From assembly GCA_025201705.1 (NCBI GenBank), contig MU616945.1, forward strand, positions 1-29,958: a DNA stretch of 29,958 bases, given 5' to 3'. Below, piece after piece: positions 11,192 through 20,605 of the stretch. This stretch comes from Dissophora ornata. Taxonomy: Eukaryota > Mortierellomycota > Mortierellomycetes > Mortierellales > Mortierellaceae. Under the pieces are notes generated by a model, which did not search any database, was not told the DNA's origin, and worked only from the letters and a program-made list of their open reading frames with translations. The position numbers and the translations under genes are program-made. Each line of letters begins with the position of its first letter. Position 1 is the first letter of the stretch.

Positions 11192-11714
11192 GCAAAAACT
11201 AAAGACCTTTCACTCAAGTTGCTCTCACAAATGAGCAAATCAGGCGACACCATGGATTGTCAGCAGACAAAGCGACTTTTTCTGTGAAAAAAAAAAAAAA
11301 AAAAGTCGTGTGTGTCTGCCTGTGCTCCTCCAATCACGTCTGTGCGTCAACATCCAGGTGGGGGATTTCTTACACAAAGCACTTCAACGACCTTAAAAAT
11401 TGGCGCCATATTTTGAAGTGCCGTCCTTCACAGGTTCCTGAACCCCTCCCAATCGTCATCAGGCTTGGCGCCCGTTCCCTGACGACCTGATACGCCCACA
11501 CTTATACAATTTCTCGACGGCTAACGACCTTGAAATGCATCACCAGTTCGGGGAGGGGGATTGGGTCGCTCTGTCAAGTTGCAGTTGCGGCCACGATGTT
11601 GGTCTCGTATGTCTTGTTCGCGTCCAAAAGTGAATTCATCTCTTCTTGTTTCACCGACTATCGGTTCAGTCCTACAACCTTGAGGCAAAAATTACGCGCA
11701 AATCCAAAAGATAT
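11192..11714. other. Intergenic, no gene recognised
   Basis: Contains an 18-base A run (about 11287-11304) and a small hairpin with 9-bp arms GCACTTCAA/TTGAAGTGC (about 11379-11421). The open frame entering the tRNA (11530-11751) is an artefact of the tRNA T-arm sequence. No protein gene is supported. Confidence 0.5.
11706..11709 (-). terminator. RNA polymerase III terminator of tRNA-Glu
   Basis: A TTTT run on the minus strand begins five bases after the last acceptor-stem base of the tRNA, the usual place for a Pol III stop. Confidence 0.7.
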
Positions 11715-11785
11715 TCCCAGTCCGGGGATCGAACCCGGGCCTTGTCGGTGAGAGCGACAAATCCTGACCACTGGACCAACTAGGA
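11715..11785 (-). tRNA. tRNA-Glu (anticodon CTC)
   Basis: The minus strand folds as a full cloverleaf of 71 bases. The acceptor stem TCCTAGT pairs with ACTGGGA (one G-T pair). The D arm contains GTCCAGTGGTCAGGAT. The anticodon stem TGTCG/CGACA encloses CTCTCAC, giving anticodon CTC. The T arm is CCGGG-TTCGATC-CCCGG. There is no intron and CCA is not encoded, as expected for a nuclear eukaryotic tRNA. Internal A and B boxes are intact, so the gene is probably functional. Confidence 0.95.
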
Positions 11786-11848
11786 ACTTGTTTCGATGAA
11801 AGTTGATGACTTCAAATATTCATATTTCAATTATTACTCGACTTCACA

Positions 11849-11872
11849 CCACGTGATTTATATATCACGTGG
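11849..11872. repeat. Palindrome with two E-boxes
   Basis: A perfect inverted repeat, CCACGTGAT, six bases (TTATAT), then ATCACGTGG. Each arm contains the E-box CACGTG. It lies about 65 bases upstream of the tRNA 5' end and 50 bases before the long inverted repeat. Its function is unknown; it could bind a bHLH factor or be an element end. Confidence 0.75.
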
Positions 11873-11922
11873 CTAGTACATACCCCCCCTTTTTTTTCAC
11901 TGGTGCAGTGCCAGTCCAGCAA

Positions 11923-12290
11923 CTGGGTACCATGGAGAGGACGGGGTGGATCGATTTTTTAGAGAATGCCTTCAAGTTTTCAACGCCCTGATGAGAGGCG
12001 GCAATAGTTGTGTGGGCCTACCCGGTTAGCCCATGAGAACGCGACTGGATATATAGCTTTTTCAAAAAAAAATAACATGTAATGACGCGACCAAAATCTT
12101 CTGAAGAGATCTACGAATTACGTCCCCCTTTCGCAATAAAGGTACCCATCAACGCTATATAACCAGTCGCGTTCCCATGGGCTAACCCAGTAGGCAAACG
12201 CAACTATTGCCACCCCTCGTCAGGGTGTTAAAAACTTGAAGACATTCTCTACCAAAAATCGTTCCTCCCCATCCTCTCCATGGTACCCAG
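11923..12290. repeat. Long imperfect inverted repeat
   Basis: Arm 1 (11923-12058) and arm 2 (12153-12290) are reverse complements with roughly 85% identity by eye, separated by about 94 bases. Both arms start at CTGGGTACCATGGAGAGGA and end near TATATAGC. Arm 2, read on the minus strand, is the 3' end of an open frame ending in TAG; arm 1 has the same end with a small deletion that breaks the frame. This is best read as two opposed copies of one element's 3' end. A transcript across it would form a long hairpin. Confidence 0.85.
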
Positions 12291-12480
12291 GTGCCTCTTT
12301 CCCAGCAGGCTCTGTAGTAACGTACGATCCGCGTCTTGTGGGTCAAGTGTGTGTGTGGTTCATCCGCAGGGTCCTGAAATTCATATATCGCAAACTTTGT
12401 CAAAGTCCTGATTTGAGCGAACACCATGCTAAAGACGTCGTCTGGAATGAGGTCTTCACTATCGTCATAATCGGGCTCAG
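12182..12480 (-). pseudogene. Decayed reading frame, possible transposon relic
   Basis: On the minus strand a frame reads from an acidic start (YDDSEDLIPDDVF, near 12470) through VFAQIRTLTKFAIYEFQDP and ACWERGTWVPWRG to NTLTRGG and a TAG at 12182. Its last third is the arm of the inverted repeat. No initiating upstream sequence is evident and frames break further 5' (about 12490-12690). I do not recognise the family. A repeated, broken coding end points to a mobile-element fragment. Confidence 0.35.
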
Positions 12481-13109
12481 GTAGATCTCCAGCACACTTA
12501 TCTCACATCAGACCTATTCCCGCCCATGAGCGATTTCCGTCGCTTTGGCCCCGGGGCCATTAAAGTTGACCAAGTTGGGGCTGCTCTCCAGAATCCATTG
12601 ATCTTATGACATTCGTACGCTCTCCGATCAACAAAATTATTCAAGACCAACGCGGCCATTAGGAAACTCTTGTGGTGATAAGGACTCAAAAAGAGTCTCG
12701 CAAGCGAGCGCAGTCGAGAGATTCAAGTGTTCAAATATATCGTATTAAGAGTATGGTTTGTAGCCGCGTCGAAAACATTGTCCAGCCAGGTCTCTGTGGC
12801 AAATCCTTACTCGTTTTCTTCATTTTTTCATGCAAGTTCGCATGCTCATGAATAAGAGCAAAGTCCGTTTATTCTATTTCGATGTCTCGACGGCCTATCT
12901 AATGTCTTCTCGAAAGAAGATGGTTTGGCTTGCTGTCAGTCAGCTTCTCTTCCTATGACTGGAAGATGGGCTGTGCAGAACACACCGCGAGCAGGTCGCA
13001 AGCCATGGTGCTCCATCTATGTTAACAAAAAGGCATGTTAGTATCGCTCTTTATTAGCGATATTCTATCTACTCTTACTACTCCAGCTACTCTTCTCTTT
13101 TTCAGTTCA
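12481..13109. other. Gene-poor region with possible reverse-transcriptase scrap
   Basis: Frames are short and broken on both strands. Around 12859-12930 (+) a short peptide FYFDVSTAYL resembles the D-V-x-T-A-(F/Y)-L block of Ty1/copia reverse transcriptases, but no neighbouring RT motifs line up. I see no intact gene. Confidence 0.3.
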
Positions 13110-13318
13110 GCTTTTTTTCTTGTATTTATTTCTTTTCCCTCCCCATTTTTTTTCTTCTTTTTTCATTTTTCGTTTCTTCTTTCTTTTCTTTTCTCATTTT
13201 TCATTTTTCATTTTTCATTCTTTTTTCCTTTTTCGTTTCTTCTTTCTTCTTTTCTCTTTTTTCTTTTTTCTTTTCTCTTTTTTCTTTTTGTTCTTTTTCG
13301 AGTCTTCCCCCACCCCCC
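13110..13318 (+). repeat. Polypyrimidine low-complexity tract
   Basis: About 200 bases almost entirely of T and C on the plus strand, including a short CATTTTT-type tandem run at about 13195-13220. Open frames across it on either strand are Phe/Ser-only or Lys/Glu-only artefacts. Such tracts can form triplex (H-)DNA. Confidence 0.9.
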
Positions 13319-13818
13319 ATTGTTGATGCGGCTGGTTTTTTCTTTCTTTTTTTCCGTTGCGGATCGTGCTTGGTAGTTGTTTGTGGCCGGGAATTCTTTT
13401 GTCGGACGGGAGTTGGGCAGCATTCTGGAATAATCTCACTTGGGCAGAAGCTGGAGGTGATCGATCTCGCGGAGTGCAACCTTCATTTCACGTAAGAAGA
13501 TCTCGCAATTCGCTTCGGATGTTCAGGTCCGACAGTCTCAGTAATTCTACTAAATAAATGGATGTCGTCAACAGTTCTTAGAAGGTGACAACATGACAAC
13601 GTTGAGGCAACGCAAAAGGCAGTGGCGTTTATTATGAAAAATCCATTGAATCGGTACTGCACGAAGACTCTTCATTTGATGAAAGTAGATCCGAATTATC
13701 GGCTACTAAGTGAGATGGTACTACAACCATGGATTTTCCTAGTTTCAAAAAAGTGTTACACTAAAACGAAGGTTACAGCTGAATGTTACTATTACGATAG
13801 TGAAATCCAAATGTGTGT
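13319..13818. other. Intergenic, nothing recognised
   Basis: Short frames only. The longest (13622-13879, +) runs into the neighbouring MITE and is not supported. Confidence 0.4.
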
Positions 13819-13820
13819 TA

Positions 13821-13988
13821 CAGTCAACTCCCGTTATAATGACATGTTTTGTACACATATTTGGGAGGTGTCATTATAGGCCATTGTATGGGAATGTCGT
13901 TACAACGAGAAGAAATGCATAGTAAAAAATATAGTGAGAATTCAAGTGGTGTCAGTACAGTGGGTGGCATTATAGCGGGAGTTGACTG
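13821..13988. mobile_element. MITE, pogo/Tigger-like (Tc1-mariner superfamily)
   Basis: A 168-bp element bounded by TA duplications (13819-13820 and 13989-13990). The terminal inverted repeats are 21 bp (13821-13841 and 13968-13988) with a single mismatch, starting CAGTCAACTCCCG and ending TATAATG. CAGT ends and a TA target are typical of pogo/Fot1/Tigger elements. It is far too short to encode a transposase, so it is non-autonomous. Confidence 0.9.
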
Positions 13989-13990
13989 TA

Positions 13991-14286
13991 TTCTTGATGC
14001 GCGATGATTCGAGCAGCTTCTTGTACTGTGTTATTACAAAGGACGGAAAAGAAACATGTTCTTGTTGCTGTCCGTCCACCACGTTGACTTCAGTCACCTA
14101 ACGAGGTCATCGGCTAGGATGCTAAAGCAAAGTATAAAATGTTGAATGACGGACTCCCTTATAGTGTCTGTCCGCCATCGTGCCGATGGGACGATGGGAA
14201 GTAACAGAGGTAACCTCAACACAGGGCCCGACCACTAACGCGAGTGTCATCGTCGAGCGGCCACATTGAACAACATTGCCACGACT
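13991..14286. other. Intergenic, nothing recognised
   Basis: No gene, RNA or element end was found between the MITE and the direct repeat; the minus-strand frame at 14122-14421 has no supporting features. Confidence 0.4.
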
Positions 14287-14555
14287 ACCTCCCCGGTCGG
14301 CGTACACGAGGATCAGAAGAGCTCCTGGACACACGCTAGAGCTAAAGGAGAAGTCGTTTTGATGACAATGCGCTCTGTTCTTTCCATTCGCCGTCAATAG
14401 CCCACATGTGCCAGCAGCCAAGGATCATGACCGCACAACGCAGTGCAAATTGTGATGCGGCTCAGCTAATAGCCATCCTGTCGCGGCCACCTCCCCGGTC
14501 GGCGTGCACGGGGATCAGAGCGTCCTGGACACACGCTAGAGCTAAGGAGGGGTCG
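14287..14555. repeat. Pair of about 70-bp direct repeats
   Basis: Copy 1 at 14287-14356 and copy 2 at 14489-14555 share ACCTCCCCGGTCGGCG and CTGGACACACGCTAGAGCTA, at an offset of 202 bases and roughly 88% identity by eye. The 130 bases between are unrelated. This may be an old local duplication or two insertions of one short repeat. Confidence 0.8.
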
Positions 14556-14960
14556 CACTGACAGGACGTGTTTGCTTGCGGCAAGTGCTGAAAAAAGTCT
14601 ATTACCTATAGATGTTGACGCTGGGATGAAGGCAAGGCGTAAGTGAGGTCGGTGACGAGCTGAAGGCGGTGACAAAGTGCAAGGTGGACAAATGTAACAA
14701 GGAAGTACGGAGTGATGGAAGTGACTTGGAGGTCGTTAATCACAAGAATGTTGATAAAAAACATCCCGTGGCTCGTCAAGGACCGATGCATTTCTTGTCT
14801 TTTTCAAGACTACCAAAAAAATTGCAGTGGATATAGCAGATGCAATGTAGGTACCCGTTTGCTCATTCCGCCTGTATGGACTTTATGTTTATTGAACTCA
14901 TTGTTTTTACTTTACTATGGTAGTGCTATCTTTGATGTCTTTGCTCCAATTGTGCCAACC

Positions 14961-15125
14961 TGTAACAGTAACAGAGGGAGTCAGTGGTGGAGGCAGGGAT
15001 ATGGGGAATAGGCAGGAACGAATGCCGTTTATTGTACAGGAGAGGAGGGGTATTTATATGTGTGGTCTGCAAGGAGGGAGGCGCGGTTATGCGGTGACTA
15101 TGAAACAGTAGACAATACTGTTGCA
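14961..15125. mobile_element. Solo LTR of a retrotransposon
   Basis: A 165-bp sequence begins TGTAACAGTA and ends TACTGTTGCA, so its ends form a near-perfect 10-bp inverted repeat with the LTR hallmark TG...CA. It is flanked on both sides by the 5-base direct repeat CAACC (14956-14960 and 15126-15130), the usual LTR target duplication. A TATA-like TATTTATA lies inside near 15050. No internal retrotransposon sequence is adjacent, which fits a solo LTR left by recombination. Confidence 0.75.
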
Positions 15126-15130
15126 CAACC

Positions 15131-16264
15131 TCACGAATGCTTTCAGCGTTTGGATACTCGACGCTGGGACATATTGCCGAGACAGTGGTCCTCAATGCCC
15201 CAAGCTTTGATGAGCTTTCAGTCATGAAGGCTGTGCGTGTACGGGTATGTATTTAGTTGAGATTGAACAAGAGTGACGAGGCCATTGAAGAGTTGAGATC
15301 AATAGGTGGTTGGGAACTCAGGACAATGTTTGAATGCTTGTAATTCACCCATACAAGATATACATGTATATGTATGTATGGAGTAAACCCCTATGTCGCA
15401 ATTACTAAATCAGCCTTCATCTGGTTAGGATTGAACATCTTCCCCCTAAGCCAGAAAGACGAGTTAGCGAGGAGACCTTTGTGGCAACCTGTATTGCGCC
15501 ACTTCTTCAGGGAACTTTGGGATTTCATGAAAGGATCTCTAATCACTTGTAAGTGTGAAATATGCGAAGATTTCTGTCTGTTGGTCTGAATTTTACTTTC
15601 GAAGAGGTAGCGCTTCATTATGCACATGTAATATAGCTCAAACACTCAGTCTACTACTCAAAAATCCCTGAAACTAAAGCCTGACAAACCAGACATTATT
15701 GTCAAGGCCAGTGAACGGGAAATGATGTATGGTGAGGTGGCCGGGCCGCTTCAACAATCCAATAAGGCCAAAAATGCCTGGGACCTTTACTGACTTGTGA
15801 GGTTCGGCAAGGCCCTTCTTGATTCCGGAAATGCGATCGCCCCTCTCCTTCAAATTATTCACATGGGAGGAATATATATGAGGTTGTCAGTGAAGGACTG
15901 AGGGATTCATCTGTTGTAAGAGGTGGGATGCGGATGAAAAAAAAAATGAAAATAAAATCCAGCACCTTCACATTGCGGCTCGGGCAAATGCGATAGTCCC
16001 GGTCGCGTATGCAGCTTAGCTATATATTTCTTATAATGTACAGAGTATTTTGTTCCATATCCAATACTTCTCATGACCCTGGGGATCCTTGTTTTTTTTA
16101 AAAAAAAAAAAAAAAGGTAGTATCACTGATGGGGTCCACGTACATCCAGAGGATTCTAACCACGAAGCGTTGAAGCAACTAACCATCATTCCAACCAAAA
16201 AAAAAAAAAAAAAAAAAGAAAGAAAAAAAAAAAAGAAATGGCTATGATTAAAGGTGGGGGTATA
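15131..16264. other. Intergenic, A-tract rich, no gene supported
   Basis: Contains a palindromic TATACATGTATA (about 15358-15369) and long A runs at about 16099-16115 and 16198-16234. The A runs lie beyond the stop of the minus-strand membrane-protein gene and are probably in or near its 3' UTR. A minus-strand frame (15674-15862) lacks an ATG. No function is assigned. Confidence 0.4.
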
Positions 16265-19228
16265 CTATTTGTTAACAATTTTAGGAGTCGATCGTGGCAC
16301 AGTTCTCAGTTTGGGGGTCTTTGGGCTCAGCCTTTCTTGATTTTCCACTTGAATTTGTTGCTGTTGCTGGTACCAATCCATGTATTGTTCCTGCTGCGCC
16401 TTGTTCCTTTCAGAAGACGAGCGTCTAGGACTCGACGGTGGCGAGCGGGGATTCTTTAGCTTTGGTGGCAGTGGGAATGCTTCTGCGAAATGAGCGTCAG
16501 GATCAGAGAGCGCAGGGGATACAGAAGCGGTGGCGGGAGCAGGATTTATATAGGAGGGGGTCCCTTGCTGCTGCTGTTGGAGCTGATATTGGCGCTGGCG
16601 GGGGCTAGTCGGGTTTTTGTAAGAGCCCGAGTCACCATGGGTGGCACTAAGGTCAGCATGATCCATCTTCGAGCGTTGGTACGGTTTCTTCTTTTTCGAT
16701 TGTTGCGACGATCTATTTGCATCGGTCACCGTCACGGTGGCAGAGGCATTCTCGCCCAGCGCCAACTGTTGCGATAAAGGTGACGATGGTATAGAGGTTG
16801 AGGACGTGAGACGAGGGATTTTTGGCGACGCGTCATCCCGCCCGCCACTGAAGCTCTTTCTGTGGCTACGCGGTTTCAGCTGCCGTGGCGACCTTTCTCC
16901 CAACGGATCCTGACCTGTCGTCCAGGAGGCGTTCACGCTCCTCGGCGAACTCGTAGATCCCGCCGAGATCGATATTGGCTGATGCATTAAGGACCGCTCG
17001 TCCATGGGTACGACCATGGTTGCCGCAGTATCCCGGCGATGCAAAGGCTGACGGTCATCATAGGCATCTGGCACATTGACCTTGTAAACATGTCCCTTTT
17101 TGTTGTTGGCGTTCGGTGAAGTAACCGCCGATGGGCTGTCATCTTTTGGAGAGGTGGCATTAGAAGGGCTGTCGTCGTGTCGCTGCGTTGACTGCGAGTT
17201 GTCAATCGCATTCATCGTGTACACACTTGGGACCGTGGGTGTAGGCGGCAGCATTGATGGTGAATTGACAAGATAAATGTTGGAGCCTGCAGGGAAGAGC
17301 GACACTCGACCAGAACCGGCTGACCGCATCGAATGCGCGCTCGGCTGTCTGCTAGGCTGTCCTGGCCGTGATGACCTACGTGTACTGCTGCCGCTGCTTT
17401 TGGTATTGCTACCCTGGGCATGTTGTCTTGTGCTCTTGGGAGTGTTAGGTGCCGTTGTTGACGCCGTCATAGCTGCATCCGCAAGTGTAATACTGCTTTC
17501 AGACGCAGGCTCCTTCTTGTGTTGCAATTGCTTCTGTTGCAGTTGTTGTTCGGCATGGTCAGAATCTCCGTTGGTCTGAGACTTGCTTTCCATGTCCTGC
17601 AACCTGATGATCGTATCGTTATTGTCTGGCAAATCTCGATCCCCTTGCATACTGCCGCTACTACCACCGCCACTGCCGTGGCTGATCTCTCCTCTTAATA
17701 CCTCTTCTCTTTTCCTAGCCCTACTACGTCGTATCCGCCAAACAGCTGCACCCATAACCGCTATCAGAACCACCAAAGCAGCAGCAATTCCACCAATGAC
17801 AGCGCCACTCAGCCCTCCAGCCTTTGGGCTACTTCCTACTGCTGTTGGGTCGACGAGTCCTGGACCATACCAAGTTCCTGCAATGACATCAAATATATGG
17901 ACCGAGTTTATCAAACCAGCGTCCTGTGAAAATCCGCCATAGATAACGATTTTGCTGTTGAGACTGGCGACGGATTGGTTGGGGAGGAAGAGAGGTGCAG
18001 GGGTGAAGACGGATGACTGGACTAGTTTGAAGTTCGAAGAACGTGGATCTATGGAGAATACCGAGATGGTGCCACCTAGACCCTGCGGCAACCGGAGAAA
18101 TACAATAGATGTGAGCATGTATTGCTGGGTGAGTACAAAGGACCCTCCCAATGTGTTGTAGTTAAGATAAAACTGAACACTACGCCTTGCAGGCGCGTCA
18201 CATACACATGCAAGAGTGCGCCCAATTTCTTTAAGAGTTGCTTACCTTATCAAGAATTAGCGCCGCAAAGGAAGCCGTGACCGGTATGGCATCGACTGAC
18301 AATGTCGCATTATTCAAATCGACTGCACTAGCCTTTGTCAGTGTCACCAACGCGTCTGTTGCGGTCAAGTTCGGGCCCGAGAGTTTATTGCCAACTGCCC
18401 GGTATGCCGTTCCGCTTGATCCAGACTGGTCGAACGAGAAGAGCAGGCCGTTGCCAAAGTTTGCAGTGTCTTGTGCAATAGCTCCTACCGTCAACAGTGG
18501 ATCTGAGCCCGCCATCGTTAGGCTGAAATTGCATGTTTAAAAGAGGGTAAGAAAAAGATACAGGATGACTGATGAAGTCCAAAGAAAACACAGGCTAAAC
18601 CTGTTGTATCTGGGGTGCATGTATACAGTCTGGTGAAGTTCGAGTCATGGCGACAGCCCAGTTGGCGATATTACAGCTTTCCATGGTGTAGTCGAATATA
18701 TAGAGCAATAAAAAAAAATAAAAAAGGTACTTACTCTTGGGATCCCGTTTCCAGTGCTTCACCAATCCGGATATCTCTCCAAGTATTCGTTGTCGTCTTC
18801 GCCAAGAACCAGTTCCACCCGTCCGTTGATCCAACCACGCTGAAAAACTTTGGGCTCACATAATCCACATCGGTCCCCGGCGTCGCTGTTGCTGTTGACC
18901 CTACCATTGTCTCCCACGTTCCATTCGGAGAAAACACAGCCTGCAAGGTCGTGCCACTTCCGAATTGAACCACGGTTATTGGACTGTCCGCTGGAGCTGC
19001 ATCCCCTAGATAAGGGTAGCACCCCAAACTGAACTGTCCATCCCATGCAGGGGCGCTGCCCGTCGTTGTAACAGCAGATATGAATGTTGATGTTGGTGCG
19101 AGAGGGTTGGATAGGTTGACAGAGTATGCTTCTAGGCGACCTTGCGAAGGCACTCCAAACAGATAGGCGTTTATGCCTGAACTGTCGGGTGCTATGCAGG
19201 AACTGGAGAATATTGGAAGTGTAGACAT
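16265..19228 (-). CDS. Single-pass membrane protein with kelch-like ectodomain
   Basis: Predicted membrane protein of 892 aa. Exons on the minus strand are 19228-18735, 18522-18246 and 18172-16265, with GTAAGT and GTAAGC donors. Residues 1 to about 375 look like a beta-propeller head: repeated Trp/Gly segments, CIAPDSSGINAYLFG near the start and a kelch-type repeat (KIVIYGGFSQDAGLINSVHI, about 332-351). A hydrophobic helix at about 379-402 (VIGGIAAALVVLIAVMGAAV) is followed by a basic stop-transfer RRSRARKR. The 490-residue tail is rich in Ser, Pro and Gln, has two poly-Gln runs, and carries PLPPKLK (824-830), a possible SH3 ligand. No signal peptide is visible at the chosen ATG, so an unseen upstream exon is possible. 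A surface sensor or adhesin role is inference only. Confidence 0.8.
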
Positions 19229-19780
19229 TAAACTTTACAGGGGCGGAAGGGAGAGAGGAAGGCAATGAGCGTGTACAGAACAAACTACGTAAGAAGGAAA
19301 AAGTAAGAGTGGAGGGAGTACTAAGTGCGAATGTGTTTGCTGTGCCGTGCCATGTGTGCCATGAACGGAGGATATATTAAAAGGGGTTTTGAAGGGAGAC
19401 AAGAAGGAAGAAGGCGAATAGAGAGCGATCGAAAGAGGAGATGAAAGTGAGGGAGGAGGAGGAGGGGGGAGGACAGAGATTGAGCACTTGGATTGCCCAG
19501 GGACCGGACTGAGAGCAGAGGGCCACCAAGAGGAATGGGAGCGACAGGGTGCAAAAGAGGAGAGAAGAGAGGGAGGGAGGAAAGGGGCCGCGGTGGAGAG
19601 AGAGAGGCGAGTAAAGCGAGCACTGGGGCGAGGACCGCGGAATGAGAGCCAGACAGCGGAGGATGGGATGCGGCGGTGGTTGTATGTCTGGTTGCACCAA
19701 ACAAATGCACACTGCAGACAGAGATAGAAAACAGAGGGATACAGTACACAGACAGACAGCTCATTCTGTTTTACCAATCC
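19229..19780 (-). promoter_or_regulatory. C/T-rich upstream region of the membrane-protein gene
   Basis: On the minus strand this stretch is strongly C/T-rich, typical of fungal promoters, with an AT-rich TTTTAATATATCC near 19382-19370. The long minus-strand frames here are products of the low-complexity composition. It is also where a missed first exon with a signal peptide would lie; none was recognisable. Confidence 0.4.
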
Positions 19781-20108
19781 AATAAAGAATCGGTGCCTGA
19801 GCTCGCGTCGGGCTCACATCCCTACTCCAATCTCCTCCTTGCTCTCGTTCTCTCGTTCATGCCGACATTGGCCTGTGGCCATCCCTGGCGGGATGAGACT
19901 GATGGATGGCCGGACCGGTGGAGTGGTGAAGATGGATGGGTTGAAGAATCTTCTCATCAAACTGTCCTCTCGATCATCTCTCCGTTGTCTTGTTGCAGGT
20001 GAGGGATGCTTTCAAGTGACGGCTTTTCACTGTCTCGACTTTCCGAACGCTAGGCTCAACCCTTCCCTTGCACACGAACCCTGACCCGAATGGTGAAGGG
20101 CCGATCTC

Positions 20109-20288
20109 ATGTCCGATCAATCATGCAACCTCGGTACACTCAAGTTCCCCAATGGAGATGTTGAAATTTCAATGTCAACGCAGGAACAACCTGTCGACTG
20201 GGCCATGGTTATGAACAAGAGCCGCTGGACTATTGAACCTTCCAGCGAATGCAGGAAAAAGGATGTCTCGATGCCCGACTTTGTTTGA
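20109..20288 (+). CDS. Possible small protein, 59 aa, unknown
   Basis: An ATG-started frame encodes a balanced, non-repetitive protein (begins MSDQSCNLGTLKFPNGDVEI, ends DVSMPDFV) with two cysteines and no signal peptide or membrane segment. Amino-acid composition looks coding, unlike the surrounding frames. It could also be the last exon of a longer gene: a spliceable frame with a TTGCAG/GTGAGG donor ends near 19999. It is convergent with the secreted-protein gene, with the two stops 57 bases apart. I do not recognise the family. Confidence 0.35.
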   Translation: MSDQSCNLGTLKFPNGDVEISMSTQEQPVDWAMVMNKSRWTIEPSSECRKKDVSMPDFV

Positions 20289-20344
20289 GCTCCTCATAGT
20301 TAAGGGGTTTTATAATGTGAAGAAGGACACTCGTTCAGGTCAAA

Positions 20345-20605
20345 CTAAATTCTGACACTGTGGCCACGAGGAGCTACTAATGCTTGACCGGGCGGTACTG
20401 TTTGCGCAGGTCCAGTGCAATCTCGGGTCGTGAATACGAAAGCTGCACTGCTGGCCTTATTTTGAACACTACACGGAGCGTTAAGCTCTCGATAACAGCC
20501 ACTAGGATTGGTGAATACCCTCCCATTAATAACCAACTGGCCAGATGCGGCGAAGCAAAGTTGAACGAGGCATGATATGATTATTATGGAGAGTACAGCG
20601 TGCAT
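20345..20605 (-). CDS. Small secreted protein, 86 aa
   Basis: The product starts with a clear signal peptide (a hydrophobic IIIISCLVQLCFA core, likely cleaved after about residue 20). The mature part is about 66 residues with three cysteines (in SGCYRE, APCSVQ and RDCTGP) and a C-terminal PRGHSVRI. There is no membrane anchor or GPI-like tail. Secretion is well supported; function is unknown. Small secreted proteins of this kind are often fungal effectors or surface proteins, but nothing here decides that. I see no clear TATA or poly(A) hexamer close by. Confidence 0.7.
   Translation of the reverse strand: MHAVLSIIIISCLVQLCFAASGQLVINGRVFTNPSGCYRELNAPCSVQNKASSAAFVFTTRDCTGPAQTVPPGQALVAPRGHSVRI

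Noticed and set aside
11530..11751. 73-codon plus-strand frame ending in SPGIEPGPCR
   Set aside because: This ending is the well-known translation artefact of a tRNA T-arm on the opposite strand.
16117..16194. Minus-strand segment between A/T tracts resembling a tRNA or SINE (box-B-like GGTTAGAATCC)
   Set aside because: No cloverleaf could be folded and box B has a mismatch at a key position; left as part of a 3' flank.
18600..18690. Possible extra exon (CNIANWAVAMTRTSPDC) inside the first intron of the membrane-protein gene
   Set aside because: The peptide looks coding-like, but its length (76 bases) breaks the frame with both neighbours and its donor GTTTAG is poor; the direct splice 18735 to 18522 keeps frame.
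19235..19777. Long minus-strand frames upstream of the membrane-protein gene
   Set aside because: Composed of C/T-rich promoter DNA giving Ser/Pro/Leu-only translations.
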